Origin: Hydrogenophilales bacterium CG12_big_fil_rev_8_21_14_0_65_61_21
GTDB lineage: Bacteria; Pseudomonadota; Gammaproteobacteria; Burkholderiales; Thiobacillaceae
DNA: 61,885 nucleotides
Assembly: GCA_002782005.1 (NCBI GenBank)
Contig: PFGT01000062.1
Coordinates: 1 to 61,885, forward strand
Reading direction: 5' to 3'
The position numbers and the translations under genes were made by a program. This document shows positions 40,333-50,876 of the stretch, piece after piece. Every line of letters begins with the position of its first letter. Positions within the stretch are counted from its first letter, which is position 1. Below the pieces are notes generated by a model that was not told the origin of the DNA, ran no database searches, and worked only from the letters and a program-made list of their open reading frames with translations.

Positions 40333-42345
40333 ATGGCCAAAGCACCCGTTCGAGTCGCCGTAACCGGCGCCGCCGGGCAGATCGGTTATGCGCTGCTGTC
40401 TCGCATTGCCAGCGGTGAAATGCTCGGCAAGGATCAGCCCATCATCCTGCAATTGCTCGAATTGCCCATGGACAGGGCGCAACAGGCATTGAAGGGCGTG
40501 ATGATGGAACTGGAGGACTGCGCCTTTCCGCTCTTGATCGACATGATCGGCACCTCCGACCCCATGGTTGCCTTCAGGGATGCCCAACAAGCCCTGCTGG
40601 TGGGCGCCAAGCCCCGAGGCGCCGGCATGGAACGCAAGGATCTGCTGCTGGATAATCCCAAGATTTTCATCGAACAAGGCAAGGCCATCGACCTGGTCGC
40701 CGCCCGCGACGTCAAGGTAGTGGTACTCGGCAACCCATCCAATACCAACGCGCTTGTCGCCATGAACGCGGCCAGGAGCCTGCCCAGAACCAGTTTCACC
40801 TCAATGATGCGGCTGGACCACAATCGCGCCGCCGGCAAACTCGCACAGCGCCTCGGCAAGCCGATCACCAGCATCGAAAATATAGTGGTGTGGGGCAATC
40901 ACTCGCCCGCCATGTACCCGGACATCCGCTTCGCCACTATCGATGGCAAACATCCCCGTGAACTGGTGGATGAAGAGGCGTGGTACCGGAACGATTTCAT
41001 CGACGAGATCGGCAAACGCGGCGCGGCCATCATCGATGTCCGTGGCCTTTCCTCCGCCGCCTCCGCCGCAGTGGCGGTCATCGACCATATGCGCGACTGG
41101 AACCTGGGGTCCAACGGCCACTGGGTCACCATGGGCGTCGTCTCCGACGGTTCCTACGGCATTCCGGTGGGCATGATCTACGGCTTCCCCTGCACCACCG
41201 CCAACGGCAAGTGGGAGATTGTCAAGAACCTGGAAATCGACACCTTCTCGCGCACGAAAATGGACGCCTCGCTGAAAGAGCTACAAGAGGAATACATGAT
41301 CGCGTCGAGCATCTTCGCGCCCGAGATCGCGGCGCAAAACGTCAAAGACCTGCTTCACCCAACCGATGTGCTCTATGCCGGCGGCCGTCCTTCGCCGCTG
41401 CTGGCCGCCTGCGAACACTATGCCGGCAGCGAGAAGCTGCTGAAAAAGGCGCTCAAGATTCAGACCGAACTACTGGCCAACGAGCAGCCGGTCTTCGACA
41501 TCACCGCCGATTGCGAGGACGGTGCCCCCGCCGGCAAGGAACGGGAACATGCGGCCATGATCGCCGATCTGATCCTATCCGACGACAACCGCTATGACCG
41601 CGTCGGCGTCCGTATCCACGATGCCGACCACCCTTACTGGCGCGACGAGTTGGAGATCGTCATCGGCCGGGCTGGCCAGCGGGTAGCCTACATCGGCTTG
41701 CCCAAGCCGGAAAACGCCGACGATGTCCTGACCCAGATCACCGCGCTCGATGAACTAAGGGACCAGTACGGCATTACCCGCGAGATACCCGTTCATGTCC
41801 TGATAGAGACCCCGGGCGCGCTCCATGAGGTATGGCAAATCGCCGCTCTGCCGCATATCGAGGTGCTTAATTTCGGCATCATGGACTTTGTTTCCGAACA
41901 TCACGGCGCCATCCCTGCCGCCGCCATGAGTTCGCCTGGCCAGTTCAGCCACTCGCTGATCGTCCGCGCCAAGAGCGAGATCGTCGCCGCCGCGCTAGCG
42001 CATGGTATCGTGCCAAGCCACAACATCACGACCGAGATACGCGACCTCAACGTCGCACGGGAGGATGCCCGCCGCGCCCGAATGGAGTTCGGCTTCCTGC
42101 GCATGTGGAGCATCCATCCGAACCAGATACTGCCGATCGTCGAGGCCATGCGGCCGAACTTCGCCGAGGTCAACGAGGCCATCACCCTGCTGATCGCCGC
42201 CCAAAACACCGCCTGGGGACCGATCCAATGGGAAGGCAAGCTGCACGATCGCGCCTCCTACCGCTACTACTGGGAGCTTCTGCAACGCGCCCGCGCCACC
42301 GGAATGGACATCCCGGCGGAGGTCGCTCAGCGTTTCTTCGCCTGA
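40333..42345 (+). CDS. Fused malate dehydrogenase - CitE-like (HpcH/HpaI) lyase
   Basis: A 670-residue two-domain protein. Residues 1 to about 325 are a full malate dehydrogenase: [10 protein letters not shown] (NAD loop), substrate arginines in [17 protein letters not shown] and catalytic His190 in WGNHSP. Residues about 330-670 are a CitE/malyl-CoA lyase-type barrel: [17 protein letters not shown] (Arg427), LPKPE, IETPG (Glu492), FGIMDF (Asp518) and SIHPNQ, so CoA-ester and metal sites look intact. The DNA shows no stop or frameshift at the junction. AGGAGA precedes the ATG by about 5 bases. If the lyase domain cleaves citryl-CoA, oxaloacetate would pass directly to malate dehydrogenase. 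Malyl-CoA chemistry is the alternative. Confidence 0.93.
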   Translation: MAKAPVRVAVTGAAGQIGYALLSRIASGEMLGKDQPIILQLLELPMDRAQQALKGVMMELEDCAFPLLIDMIGTSDPMVAFRDAQQALLVGAKPRGAGMERKDLLLDNPKIFIEQGKAIDLVAARDVKVVVLGNPSNTNALVAMNAARSLPRTSFTSMMRLDHNRAAGKLAQRLGKPITSIENIVVWGNHSPAMYPDIRFATIDGKHPRELVDEEAWYRNDFIDEIGKRGAAIIDVRGLSSAASAAVAVIDHMRDWNLGSNGHWVTMGVVSDGSYGIPVGMIYGFPCTTANGKWEIVKNLEIDTFSRTKMDASLKELQEEYMIASSIFAPEIAAQNVKDLLHPTDVLYAGGRPSPLLAACEHYAGSEKLLKKALKIQTELLANEQPVFDITADCEDGAPAGKEREHAAMIADLILSDDNRYDRVGVRIHDADHPYWRDELEIVIGRAGQRVAYIGLPKPENADDVLTQITALDELRDQYGITREIPVHVLIETPGALHEVWQIAALPHIEVLNFGIMDFVSEHHGAIPAAAMSSPGQFSHSLIVRAKSEIVAAALAHGIVPSHNITTEIRDLNVAREDARRARMEFGFLRMWSIHPNQILPIVEAMRPNFAEVNEAITLLIAAQNTAWGPIQWEGKLHDRASYRYYWELLQRARATGMDIPAEVAQRFFA

Positions 42346-43082
42346 ACCATTGCCGCTGTCCAGGCCCCTTCAACGATCAATCGTTTCATTTCCCGCACGG
42401 CGTTTTCCCAGCCCATGAAGATGGCCTCGGCAACGATGGCGTGGCCGATGTTGAGTTCGGTGACACCGGGGATCGCCGCAACCGCCTGGACGTTATGGTA
42501 GTTCAGACCGTGGCCGGCGTTGACCTGTAGCCCCAAGGCCTGGCCTTGCTCGACGGCAGCACGGATACGGGTCAGCTCGTGTTCCGCCTCGGCCACCGTC
42601 GCGGCGTCGGCGAAGCGGCCGGTGTGAATCTCCACCACCGGGGCGCCGGCGGCCTTGGCGGCTTGCAGTTGGGCCGGGTCCGGGTCGATGAACAGGGATA
42701 CCCGGATGTCGGCTTCAGCAAAGCGCCGGCAGGCAGCGGTCACCTTGCTCAACTGACCGGCGACGTCGAGGCCACCTTCGGTAGTCAGCTCCAGACGATT
42801 CTCCGGCACCAGGCAGACGTCTTGCGGTTTGACCTGTAGGGCAATGGCGATCATCGCCTCGGTTACCGCCATCTCCAGGTTCATCTTGGTGCGCAATATG
42901 CCGCGCAGGATATCCACGTCGGCGTCCTGAATGTGGCGGCGATCTTCGCGCAGGTGCAGGGTAATGGAATCGGCGCCGACGTTCTCGGCCATCAGTGCGG
43001 CCTGGACCGGGCTGGGGTAACGGGTGCCACGCGCCTGACGCAGGGTGGCGACGTGGTCGATATTGACGCCTAATTTAATCAT
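42327..43082 (-). CDS. pdxJ: Pyridoxine 5'-phosphate synthase
   Basis: A 251-residue TIM-barrel enzyme forming pyridoxine 5'-phosphate from 1-deoxyxylulose 5-phosphate and aminoacetone 3-phosphate. [16 protein letters not shown] at the N-terminus, [14 protein letters not shown], and [13 protein letters not shown] near the end are family signatures. It follows recO by 15 bases, as is usual in beta- and gammaproteobacteria. Its 3' end overlaps that of the convergent mdh-citE gene by 19 bases. Confidence 0.97.
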   Translation of the reverse strand: MIKLGVNIDHVATLRQARGTRYPSPVQAALMAENVGADSITLHLREDRRHIQDADVDILRGILRTKMNLEMAVTEAMIAIALQVKPQDVCLVPENRLELTTEGGLDVAGQLSKVTAACRRFAEADIRVSLFIDPDPAQLQAAKAAGAPVVEIHTGRFADAATVAEAEHELTRIRAAVEQGQALGLQVNAGHGLNYHNVQAVAAIPGVTELNIGHAIVAEAIFMGWENAVREMKRLIVEGAWTAAMVQAKKR

Positions 43083-43097
43083 AATGACTCGGCTTGA

Positions 43098-43805
43098 TCA
43101 TATTTGTTGCAGGTCGATAAGCAGTTGACGGGTGAGCAGCGGCTTGTCGCTCAGGTAGTGGTTGATGAGTGCGCGCATCAGCAGTTTACCTTCGGCCAGG
43201 GTGCGCGGGTCGGAAAAATCCCTGGTGGCGAGGTCGAGCAGGGTCTTGCCGGCATAACCGGGGCCGCCCTCGGTTACTACGACGCCGCGATCGAAGACGT
43301 AACCGTAACGTCGCTCCGGACGCACCTCATCGCCATCGATCAGGTGCGTCAGTGTCTGGGCGTAACCAAGCTCGGACAGCAGATCAAGTTCGAAACGGCG
43401 CAGTATGGGTTCGGCCTCGTTGCCACCAGCCAGGGCGGCCAATGTTTGGGCATAGCGGTCATACAGACGTTCATGCGGGTCGTCGGTTGGCAACAGCTTG
43501 AGCAGCAGTTCGTTGAGATAGAAACCGCACATCAGTGCGCGGCCCTGCAAACGCAGGTCGCCGCCCTGCCATTCGGCGGCGTGCAGGGTGCGCAGGCTGC
43601 CCTTGCCGAACCAGGACAGGAGCAGCGGCTGGAAGCCCAGCAAGCGCGACTTGATCGAGGACATGGGCCGCCGGGCGCCCCGCGCCACCAGGGCCAGGCG
43701 GCCGTGGTTACGGCTCAGTATCTCGACGATGAGACTGGTTTCCCGATAGTGTCGGGTATGAAGGATGAAGCCCGCTTCGTTATCGACCCGCTCGGCCATG
43801 CTCAT
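43098..43805 (-). CDS. recO: DNA repair protein RecO
   Basis: A 235-residue RecFOR-pathway protein that loads RecA and anneals strands. The N-terminal OB fold contains [20 protein letters not shown] and [11 protein letters not shown]; the helical C-terminal part has [13 protein letters not shown] and [13 protein letters not shown]. The zinc-finger cysteines found in some RecO proteins are absent. Start and era stop overlap by 4 bases. Confidence 0.95.
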   Translation of the reverse strand: MSMAERVDNEAGFILHTRHYRETSLIVEILSRNHGRLALVARGARRPMSSIKSRLLGFQPLLLSWFGKGSLRTLHAAEWQGGDLRLQGRALMCGFYLNELLLKLLPTDDPHERLYDRYAQTLAALAGGNEAEPILRRFELDLLSELGYAQTLTHLIDGDEVRPERRYGYVFDRGVVVTEGGPGYAGKTLLDLATRDFSDPRTLAEGKLLMRALINHYLSDKPLLTRQLLIDLQQI

Positions 43806-44692
43806 TCATGGCCGAGCGACTTGATCAGCGCCGCGTTGTCGGCCCAGCCGCTCTTCACCTTGACCCAGCATTGCAGGAAGACCTTGGCGTCGAATAACTT
43901 TTCCATGTCCTGGCGGGCCTCGGTGGAGATGCGCTTGAGGTGCTCGCCGCCCTTGCCCAGCAGGATGGGCTTGTGCGCGTCGCGATCGACCCAGATCACC
44001 GCGTGGATGCGACGTAGACCGGAAGGCTCGGTCTCATATTGCTCAATCTCGACGGCAATACCATAGGGGATTTCGTCACCGGTCAGGCGGAACACCTTTT
44101 CCCGCAATATCTCCGCCGACAGGAAGCGCTCGCTGCGGTCGGTGATGGCGTCCGCCTCAAAAAACGGCTCGGACTCGGGCAGGTATTTGCCGACGATGCC
44201 GAGCAGCCGGTCGCCATCCTTGCGCTCCACCGCCGCCATGGGCACGATCTCAGCGAACTCGAAGCGGGTCGCGGTCTCCTTGAGGAACGGCAGCAGACGG
44301 GTCTTGTCGGCCAGCATATCGATCTTGTTGACGATCAGGATGACCGGTTTGTCCGCTGGCAACAGTTTCAGCACCTTCTCGTCGGCCGGGGTGAGGCGCA
44401 TCGCTTCGATGAGGAATAGCACGGCATCCACTTCGGACAGCACGTTCTTGACTACCCGGTTCATCGACTGGTTGAGGGCGTTGCGATGCTCAGTCTGGAA
44501 GCCGGGGGTATCGACGAAGACGAACTGCGCGTCGCCTTCGGTGCGCACCCCGAGGATGCGGTGGCGGGTGGTCTGCGGCTTGCTGGAGACGATACTGACC
44601 TTGGCCCCGACCAGATTATTGATAAGCGTGGATTTGCCGACGTTGGGCCGGCCGATGACCGCGATGTAGCCGGCCCGCGTAATAGCGGTCAT
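43802..44692 (-). CDS. era: GTPase Era
   Basis: A 296-residue 16S rRNA-binding GTPase needed for 30S maturation. G motifs are GRPNVGKST (G1), a G2 threonine in [15 protein letters not shown] (G3) and NKID (G4). The C-terminal KH domain holds VWVDR-like sequence and [10 protein letters not shown]. The ATG at 44692 overlaps the rnc stop by 4 bases, the usual arrangement; the longer frame to 44797 would overlap rnc by about 100 bases and is rejected. Confidence 0.97.
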   Translation of the reverse strand: MTAITRAGYIAVIGRPNVGKSTLINNLVGAKVSIVSSKPQTTRHRILGVRTEGDAQFVFVDTPGFQTEHRNALNQSMNRVVKNVLSEVDAVLFLIEAMRLTPADEKVLKLLPADKPVILIVNKIDMLADKTRLLPFLKETATRFEFAEIVPMAAVERKDGDRLLGIVGKYLPESEPFFEADAITDRSERFLSAEILREKVFRLTGDEIPYGIAVEIEQYETEPSGLRRIHAVIWVDRDAHKPILLGKGGEHLKRISTEARQDMEKLFDAKVFLQCWVKVKSGWADNAALIKSLGHE

Positions 44693-45369
44693 GTCCGGCT
44701 CAATTTGCCGTAAGCGGCCTGGGCCGCGGCCTGCTCGGCCGCCTTGCGGCTGGCGCCCTCGCCTTCGGTAACCAGTTTCAGGACGTCGATCCGACAAGCG
44801 ATCCGGAAGGTCTGGGCATGGGCCTGGCCGGACGTCCCCAGCAGCTCATAGGTCGGCAAACCGTGACGACGCGATTGCAGCCACTCCTGGAGCAAGGTCT
44901 TGGCATCCTTGCCCTGGGTGTCCGGATCGACCATTTCGATCCGGCCGTCGAACAGCTTGGCGACCACCGCCTTGGCGGCCTCGAAACCGCCATCCAGATA
45001 GATGGCGCCGAGTACCGATTCCAGGGCATCGGCCAGGATCGACGGCCGCTCCGCACCGCCGCTCTTCAGCTCGCCCTCGCCCAAGCGCAGATGATGGCCA
45101 AAATCGAGGTCGCGGGCGATCTCGTAGAGCGGCTGCTGATTCACCAGATTGGCGCGCATACGCGAGAGCTGGCCCTCCTGGAGCTGCGGAAAGCGCTCAT
45201 AAAGCATGGCGCCGACCAGGCAATTGAGGATGCTGTCGCCGAGAAATTCCAGCCGCTCATTGTTCGCCACGCTGTAGCTGCGATGGGTCAACGCCTGGGT
45301 CAACAGGCTGGCCCGGACGAAGCTATAACCGAGCTGGGTCTCCAGGGTTTTTAACCCAGTCGCAGTCAT
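44689..45369 (-). CDS. rnc: Ribonuclease III
   Basis: A 226-residue double-strand-specific RNase. The catalytic signature [10 protein letters not shown] (about residues 37-46) and the second acidic site [17 protein letters not shown] are intact. A double-stranded RNA-binding domain occupies about 155-224 (LLQEWLQSR to the end). It lies 8 bases after the DUF4845 gene. Confidence 0.97.
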   Translation of the reverse strand: MTATGLKTLETQLGYSFVRASLLTQALTHRSYSVANNERLEFLGDSILNCLVGAMLYERFPQLQEGQLSRMRANLVNQQPLYEIARDLDFGHHLRLGEGELKSGGAERPSILADALESVLGAIYLDGGFEAAKAVVAKLFDGRIEMVDPDTQGKDAKTLLQEWLQSRRHGLPTYELLGTSGQAHAQTFRIACRIDVLKLVTEGEGASRKAAEQAAAQAAYGKLSRT

Positions 45370-45377
45370 GCCGGCCG

Positions 45378-45740
45378 TTACTCTTTTATTCTGGTCGAGG
45401 CCAACGCTTCCAGGTCGACGCTGACGCTGACGCCGCCGACCAGGTGTTCCTTGCGATTGATCGGCACGGTCAGGGTCAGTACGCCCTTGTCGCGCTCGAT
45501 TACCAGATCGCGGGCGCTGATGTCCTGGATGAAATTGACGTTGAGGCGCGCATCCAGGGTCTTGCGCAGGTCAGAGTCGGTCTGATCCGAGCCGGCGATC
45601 AACATATTCTCCAGCGTGTGCTTGACGGTAAAGTAATCGATATACGCCGGCACGATCCTGAAGCCGACCATGGCGGCGCCGGCCGCCAGCGCCAGCAGGA
45701 ACAGCAGGCCAATCAAGGTCAATCCGCGTTCTTGGTTCAT
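45378..45740 (-). CDS. DUF4845-family single-pass membrane protein
   Basis: A 120-residue protein with an N-terminal membrane anchor (LTLIGLLFLLALAAGAAMVGF) that resembles a pilin-like start. The rest is a small soluble domain with YIDYFTVKHTLENML and LTLTVPINRKEHLVGGVSV. Proteins of this family usually lie between lepB and rnc in betaproteobacteria, as here (8 bases on each side). No function is established for the family to my knowledge. Confidence 0.88.
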   Translation of the reverse strand: MNQERGLTLIGLLFLLALAAGAAMVGFRIVPAYIDYFTVKHTLENMLIAGSDQTDSDLRKTLDARLNVNFIQDISARDLVIERDKGVLTLTVPINRKEHLVGGVSVSVDLEALASTRIKE

Positions 45741-45748
45741 GTTGCCTC

Positions 45749-46555
45749 CTATTCGATGAAGTGGCCTATGCGGTTGAATTCACCGAAATTCCACCAGATC
45801 ATGAACGCCTTGCCGACGATGTTGCGGTCCGGCACAAAGCCCCAATAGCGCGAATCGTTACTGGCATCGCGGTTGTCGCCCATCATGAAGTAGTGGCCTT
45901 CCGGCACCTTGCACCTGAAGCCCTGCTCATTGTAGGTGCAGTTGACCCGATAGGGAAAATCGCCGCCGACCTGATACAGGATGACCGGTGGCATATCCGC
46001 CTGGGTCATGGCGATATGGTCGTGCTCGCCCAACCGCTCGTGCCAGGTCTGGCCGGTGATGTAGTTGAGGCCGCTGGCGACATAACCGTATTCGCCCGCC
46101 TTGGCCGTCGCCACCGGCGCGCCGTTGACGGTCAGACGCTTATCCTTGTATTCCACAATATCGCCGGGCAGGCCGACGGTGCGCTTGATGTAATCCAGGC
46201 TGGGATCGTTCGGATAGCGGAACACCATGACATCGCCGCGCTTGGGCTGGCCGACTTCGATTACCTTCCGATTGACGATCGGCAGGCGAACGCCATAAGC
46301 GTACTTGTTGACCAGGATGAAGTCGCCGATCCGCAGGGTGGGCAACATGGAGCCGGATGGAATCTTGAACGGCTCGAACAGGAATGAGCGGATCAGGAAC
46401 ACAGCCAGTATGACCGGGAAGAAGCTCTTCGCGTAATCCACCAGCATAGGTAGTTTGGCATCCTTGGCTCGGGTCCTGGCGGCGGTAAGTGCATCGATCA
46501 GCCAAATAACGCCGGCGATGACCAGGGCGACGAACAGTATCAACTCGAAGTTCAT
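45749..46555 (-). CDS. lepB: Signal peptidase I
   Basis: A 268-residue membrane protease that removes signal peptides. Two N-terminal membrane helices (residues about 3-22 and 46-62) precede box [11 protein letters not shown] with catalytic Ser69. KRTVGLPGD contains the catalytic Lys, and [16 protein letters not shown] is box E. The ATG overlaps the lepA stop by one base (TAATG), so translation is coupled. Confidence 0.97.
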   Translation of the reverse strand: MNFELILFVALVIAGVIWLIDALTAARTRAKDAKLPMLVDYAKSFFPVILAVFLIRSFLFEPFKIPSGSMLPTLRIGDFILVNKYAYGVRLPIVNRKVIEVGQPKRGDVMVFRYPNDPSLDYIKRTVGLPGDIVEYKDKRLTVNGAPVATAKAGEYGYVASGLNYITGQTWHERLGEHDHIAMTQADMPPVILYQVGGDFPYRVNCTYNEQGFRCKVPEGHYFMMGDNRDASNDSRYWGFVPDRNIVGKAFMIWWNFGEFNRIGHFIE

Positions 46556-48348
46556 TATTTATCTCCAACTTGCAGAATAGCCAGAAAGGCCTCCTGCGGG
46601 ATTTCCACATTACCCACCTGCTTCATGCGCTTCTTGCCTTCCTTCTGTTTTTCCAGCAGCTTCTTTTTGCGCGTGATGTCGCCGCCGTAGCACTTGGCCA
46701 GCACATTCTTGCGCAAGGCCTTGACCGTCTCGCGGGCGATGATGTGGGCGCCGATGGCCGCCTGCACCGCCACATCGAACATCTGCCGAGGGATCAGTTC
46801 GCGCATCTTGGCGACCAGTTCCCGGCCGCGATACAGTGAGGTCGAGCGGTGCACGATCAGCGACAGTGCATCGACCTTCTCGCCATTGACCAGCACGTCC
46901 AGCTTGACCAGATCGTCGGCGCGAAATGCCTTGAATTCATAATCGAGCGAGGCATAGCCGCGGCTGGTCGACTTCAAACGGTCGAAGAAATCCATCACCA
47001 CTTCGTTGAGCGGCAGGTCGTACTTGAGCATGACCTGATGGCCCAGGTATTTCATGTCCACCTGGGCGCCCCGCTTCTGATTGCACAGGGTCATCACGTT
47101 GCCCAGGTATTCCTCCGGCACCAGGATGGTCGCGGTGATGATCGGCTCGCGCACCTCTTCCATCTTGGACGGATCGGGCAATTTGGAAGGATTCTCCAGC
47201 AAGACCACGCTACCATCCTTCATGACCACTTCGTATTCGACCGTAGGCGCCGTGGTGATGAGGTTCTGACCGTATTCGCGCTCCAGGCGTTCCTGGACGA
47301 TGTCCATGTGCAACAGTCCCAGAAAACCACAACGGAAACCAAAGCCCAGCGCCTGCGAGGTCTCGGGCTCGAAATGCAGGCTGGCGTCGTTCAGTTGCAG
47401 CTTGGTCAGGGCGTCACGCAACTGGTCATACTCGTGCGCGTCCACCGGATACAGCCCGGCAAACACCTGCGACTTGAGCTCCTTGAAACCAGGCAGCGCC
47501 TCGGCGGCCGGGTGCGCAACTGTAGTAATGGTGTCGCCCACCTTGGCGCTGACCAGTTCCTTGATCCCGGCGGTGACGAAGCCGACCTGGCCGGCCGACA
47601 GTTCGGGCCGCGCAACCGACTTGGGCGTGAACACGCCGACCTGCTCGCACAGATGCTCGGCCCCGGTGGCCATGAAACGAATCTTATCCTTCGGCCGCAG
47701 CACCCCATCAAACACCCGCACCAGCATCACCACGCCGACATAGTTGTCGAACCAAGAATCGGTAATCAGCGCCTTGAGTGGCGCGTCCGGGTCGCCCGCC
47801 GGCGGAGGGATGCGCGCCACCACGGCCTCCAGCACCTCGTCGATACCGACGCCGGTCTTGGCCGAACAACGTATCGCGTCGTCGGCCGGGATGCCGACGA
47901 TGTCCTCTATCTCCTGGATCACCCGTTCCGGCTCTGCCGAGGGCAGGTCGATCTTGTTCAAGACCGGCACCACCTCGACGCCCAGTTCGATCGCGGTGTA
48001 ACAGTTGGCCACCGTCTGGGCCTCGACACCCTGGGAGGCATCAACCACCAACAGCGCGCCCTCGCAGGCCGACAACGAGCGCGACACCTCGTAGGAGAAA
48101 TCGACATGACCCGGGGTGTCGATCAGGTTGAACTGATAGTCCTGACCATCCTTCGCCCGATAACGCAAGGCCGCCGTCTGCGCCTTGATGGTGATGCCGC
48201 GCTCCCGCTCCAGGTCCATCGAATCGAGCACCTGATCCTCCATCTCGCGGTCCGACAGACCACCGCACAGGTGAATGATGCGGTCGGCCAAGGTCGATTT
48301 GCCGTGGTCAATGTGGGCGATGATGGAAAAGTTGCGGATATGCTGCAT
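46555..48348 (-). CDS. lepA: Elongation factor 4 (back-translocating GTPase LepA)
   Basis: A 597-residue ribosomal GTPase. G motifs are [13 protein letters not shown] (G1), RGITI (G2), DTPGHVDF (G3) and NKIDLP (G4). The LepA-specific C-terminal domain ends with [23 protein letters not shown] and a Lys-rich segment. It is the first gene of lepA-lepB-DUF4845-rnc-era-recO-pdxJ. The 102 bases before it carry no recognised promoter. Confidence 0.97.
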   Translation of the reverse strand: MQHIRNFSIIAHIDHGKSTLADRIIHLCGGLSDREMEDQVLDSMDLERERGITIKAQTAALRYRAKDGQDYQFNLIDTPGHVDFSYEVSRSLSACEGALLVVDASQGVEAQTVANCYTAIELGVEVVPVLNKIDLPSAEPERVIQEIEDIVGIPADDAIRCSAKTGVGIDEVLEAVVARIPPPAGDPDAPLKALITDSWFDNYVGVVMLVRVFDGVLRPKDKIRFMATGAEHLCEQVGVFTPKSVARPELSAGQVGFVTAGIKELVSAKVGDTITTVAHPAAEALPGFKELKSQVFAGLYPVDAHEYDQLRDALTKLQLNDASLHFEPETSQALGFGFRCGFLGLLHMDIVQERLEREYGQNLITTAPTVEYEVVMKDGSVVLLENPSKLPDPSKMEEVREPIITATILVPEEYLGNVMTLCNQKRGAQVDMKYLGHQVMLKYDLPLNEVVMDFFDRLKSTSRGYASLDYEFKAFRADDLVKLDVLVNGEKVDALSLIVHRSTSLYRGRELVAKMRELIPRQMFDVAVQAAIGAHIIARETVKALRKNVLAKCYGGDITRKKKLLEKQKEGKKRMKQVGNVEIPQEAFLAILQVGDK

Positions 48349-48450
48349 GAAAGGCGAGTCGGGTTCGTGTCAGGGGCGCCATTCTACCCGAAGCGGGCAG
48401 GAAGCCCCGTTTTGCCGCTCCTTTCCGCCCCCGCCTCTGCCTGTCCAGGA

Positions 48451-50115
48451 TCATATCTCGCGCCGGGCCGCCGCATCGCGTATGGCACGGGCCGTGCGCA
48501 ATGCCAGCGCCTGGATGGTCAGGGACGGCGCCTCACCACCACCGCTACTCGGAAACACGCTGGCATCGCTGATGAACAGGTTTTTACAATGATGGGCTCG
48601 ACCGTGGGCATTCACCACGGAGGTTGCTGGATCCGTGCCCATGCGCGCCGTCCCGAACACATGCGTGGAACTGAACATGTCATAGGCGCCGAATTCCTCG
48701 AAGGGCGCCCCAGCCCCCATCGCCGCGACCATACGACGGCATTCGGCGGCCATAAATTCGATCCGCCCTATCGCCATGTCATCCAGATGGCTGTGGATGC
48801 GCGCTGCCGGCAGGCCATGCGGGTCGGTCAGGTCAGGGGCGAGATCGACGTAAGTGCCCGGATCGGGGAGCGATTCGCCGATCGCCCCGATGGCAATGGC
48901 ATTGCCGAAGGACGCCTGCATCTTCTCGCGGTGCGACCGGCCCCAGCCTTCAACCACGCGGGTGGCGTAACTGACCGGCCCGGTCAGCAACATAGAGGCG
49001 GTCACCGGGGCGAACCGGCAACCGCCCACAACCCCGGGAATCGCATCGGGGGCGTTGAAATCCCAGCAGATGATGTCCGAGGGCAGGCCGCGATGTGTGC
49101 CAAGCGACTCCGGATGCAAGGCACAGGTGGTCCAATGCAGCGTTTCGAGCAGATTGCGGCCGACCAACCCCTGTTCGTTGGCGACCCCCCCGGCAGCATG
49201 AGGACCGGCCGACAGCAGTAGCAGGCGAGGGGTTTCGATAGCGCCAGCGGCGACGACCACACACCGGGTTTTCACTTCGTGGGTCTGGCCGGCGCTGTCC
49301 CGGTAGGTCAGCGCCCGTATCCGGTTGTCGGGGCCGGCACTCAAGCCGGTCACTTCGGCACCGCTCAACACACGGCAACGGCCTGTAGCGATGGCCTTGG
49401 GCACGTAGGTCACATCGACGCTGCCTTTGTCACGGCGGGGGCAACCCCGGTTGCATTGCGCGCAATAGTTGCAGCCAGGGCGTCCATCGTAGGCGCGCGA
49501 CAATATCGCGAGCGGGTTGGGCCGCCAGGTACGGCCAAGGTGGCGGGTGCGTTCCGTCAACAAACGGCTCGCATAACCGGGTGCGTGTGGTTCCAGTGGA
49601 TACGGGGCGCTGCGTGGGCGGGCCGGGTCGGCGGCACCCGCCACACCGGATAGCGTTTCGGCGGTGATGTAGTAGGGTTCCAGCTCCGCATAAGGAAACG
49701 GCCAGTCGGCGCCAACCCCAAATTGGCTACGCATCGTCATGGCAGCCGGTAACAGGCGATGCGACTCGGCGTCAAAATGCAGTGTGCTGCCGCCGATGCC
49801 GCGCACATGTTGGTAGGCAACGCCGCGCCGTGCATCGCCCTCGACCATAAGCCCCGAGATGTGGTTCCAGGAGCGCAGGTGGTCATGCGCCGGGGAGAGC
49901 TTCTGCATCGGCGCGAAGGCATGGATGCCGCGGCTGCCCGGCTTGTCGGGCGATTCGATGCGTTCCCAGTCGGGGCGATGCGACGGGTAGTCGGTCGGGG
50001 AAAACTCTGGTCCCGCGTCGAGCAGGAGAACACTCAAGCCGGCCGAGGCGAGGCCCCAGGCGCAGGCGGCACCGCCGGCCCCGGCACCGACCACGACCAC
50101 ATCGTGGCCGGTCAT
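48451..50115 (-). CDS. GMC-family flavoprotein oxidoreductase
   Basis: A 554-residue FAD enzyme of the glucose-methanol-choline family. The FAD fold is VVVVGAGAGGAACAWGLASAG (residues 4-24); a GGSTLHF motif marks the flavin region. The C-terminal GMC domain shows STHVFGTARMG (likely catalytic His) and VFPSSGGGEAPSLTIQA. A cysteine-rich loop, CNYCAQCNRGCP near residue 220, is typical of bacterial gluconate or sorbitol dehydrogenase-like members. It is preceded, with a 4-base overlap, by a gluconate dehydrogenase gamma-like gene, so the two probably form a complex. No cytochrome subunit gene is adjacent. Substrate unknown. Confidence 0.9.
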   Translation of the reverse strand: MTGHDVVVVGAGAGGAACAWGLASAGLSVLLLDAGPEFSPTDYPSHRPDWERIESPDKPGSRGIHAFAPMQKLSPAHDHLRSWNHISGLMVEGDARRGVAYQHVRGIGGSTLHFDAESHRLLPAAMTMRSQFGVGADWPFPYAELEPYYITAETLSGVAGAADPARPRSAPYPLEPHAPGYASRLLTERTRHLGRTWRPNPLAILSRAYDGRPGCNYCAQCNRGCPRRDKGSVDVTYVPKAIATGRCRVLSGAEVTGLSAGPDNRIRALTYRDSAGQTHEVKTRCVVVAAGAIETPRLLLLSAGPHAAGGVANEQGLVGRNLLETLHWTTCALHPESLGTHRGLPSDIICWDFNAPDAIPGVVGGCRFAPVTASMLLTGPVSYATRVVEGWGRSHREKMQASFGNAIAIGAIGESLPDPGTYVDLAPDLTDPHGLPAARIHSHLDDMAIGRIEFMAAECRRMVAAMGAGAPFEEFGAYDMFSSTHVFGTARMGTDPATSVVNAHGRAHHCKNLFISDASVFPSSGGGEAPSLTIQALALRTARAIRDAAARREI

Positions 50116-50690
50116 GACCGCGCGGCCATGGCACCGGGCGCCGATCGATAGTCCGGATACCCCATCGGTTGCGGCGGGTGGGTAATGCTCAACCCAGCCC
50201 AGGAGCGGGGGTCAGCGTAATAACGGCCGAAGGTTTCATTGCGTAGCCATTGGAAAAATATCCGTGGCGGCACGTCCGTAGGTTGCGCCAGACACGAAAG
50301 AAAGGCGTGCTCCCAATCGCTGCGTTCGCCTGCGGCATCATCAAGCCAGGCCAGACCAAGCCGGGCAAGCCGGCGGAATTGGCGGGTCGCGTTCAAGGCC
50401 TCGGCCACCCCGCGATCAATGCCAAGGTCGAGGGCGCCAGGGGCATGTCCGCGAGGGACGAGGTGATCGACTGCTCGGCGGAGGAGGGTCAATTCCTTTG
50501 CATCCAGCGGTGAGGGGAGGAGCAATCGCCAAAACAGCCCAGCGCCACCGAGCACGGCCGCCCCGCCGGCCAGCAGACCAAGAAAGCGCCGCCGCCCCGT
50601 AACTGGGGCGGCGGTGAGGGGATCATTCTGAGTGTCGAGTAAATCCACCCGGCCGGGCAGACCGCCCGAACCCCACGGCCATAAAGCCAT
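50112..50690 (-). CDS. Gluconate 2-dehydrogenase subunit 3-like protein with Tat signal
   Basis: A 192-residue protein. GRRRFLGLLAGGAAVLGGAGLF near residue 32 is a twin-arginine (Tat) signal, so it would carry the folded GMC partner across the membrane. The rest is helical with LRRAVDHLVPRGHAPGA, GIDRGVAEAL and NETFGRYYADP, typical of the gamma subunit. The leader before the twin arginines is long (about 30 residues); translation may start later than the ATG used here, since no strong ribosome-binding site is visible. It lies 12 bases after the 57-residue gene 50703-50876. Confidence 0.83.
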   Translation of the reverse strand: MALWPWGSGGLPGRVDLLDTQNDPLTAAPVTGRRRFLGLLAGGAAVLGGAGLFWRLLLPSPLDAKELTLLRRAVDHLVPRGHAPGALDLGIDRGVAEALNATRQFRRLARLGLAWLDDAAGERSDWEHAFLSCLAQPTDVPPRIFFQWLRNETFGRYYADPRSWAGLSITHPPQPMGYPDYRSAPGAMAARS

Positions 50691-50702
50691 CGTCAGGGGC
50701 GG

Positions 50703-50876
50703 TTATTTGCGATTCTTGCGGATAAGATAGAGGCCCGCCCAGACGATGGCCGTGCCAAGAGACAGCATGCCCCATTCGGACAGGGCCGGCACGGACGTTA
50801 TAACTGGAGCCACCATGCCGGCGTAACTCTGGGCGGACAAGCTGAGTAGGATAATGGCCTGAACAAGTGAGCGCAT
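50703..50876 (-). CDS. 57-residue signal peptide plus IPTL-CTERM-like sorting segment
   Basis: A tiny gene supported by a perfect AGGAGG 5-6 bases before the ATG. Residues 1-19 are a signal peptide (SLVQAIILLSLSAQSYAG). Residues about 28-57 read VPALSEWGMLSLG, then a hydrophobic helix and RKNRK. This matches the layout of IPTL-CTERM sorting signals (I/V-P-T/A-L-S-E-W, helix, basic tail), normally found at the end of long secreted proteins. Here almost nothing lies between signal and sorting segment. It could be a small membrane anchor for the Tat-exported gamma/GMC pair downstream, or a remnant of a longer gene. Confidence 0.72.
   Translation of the reverse strand: MRSLVQAIILLSLSAQSYAGMVAPVITSVPALSEWGMLSLGTAIVWAGLYLIRKNRK

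Noticed and set aside
44692-44797. Longer Era start at 44797
   Set aside because: It would overlap rnc by about 100 bases, whereas the ATG at 44692 gives the normal 4-base overlap and precedes the canonical GTPase start.
46849-49221. A 790-residue open frame antisense to lepA and the GMC gene
   Set aside because: It lies opposite two well-supported genes. Its composition is rich in His, Arg, Gly and Val, typical of the complement of GC-rich genes, with no recognisable domain.
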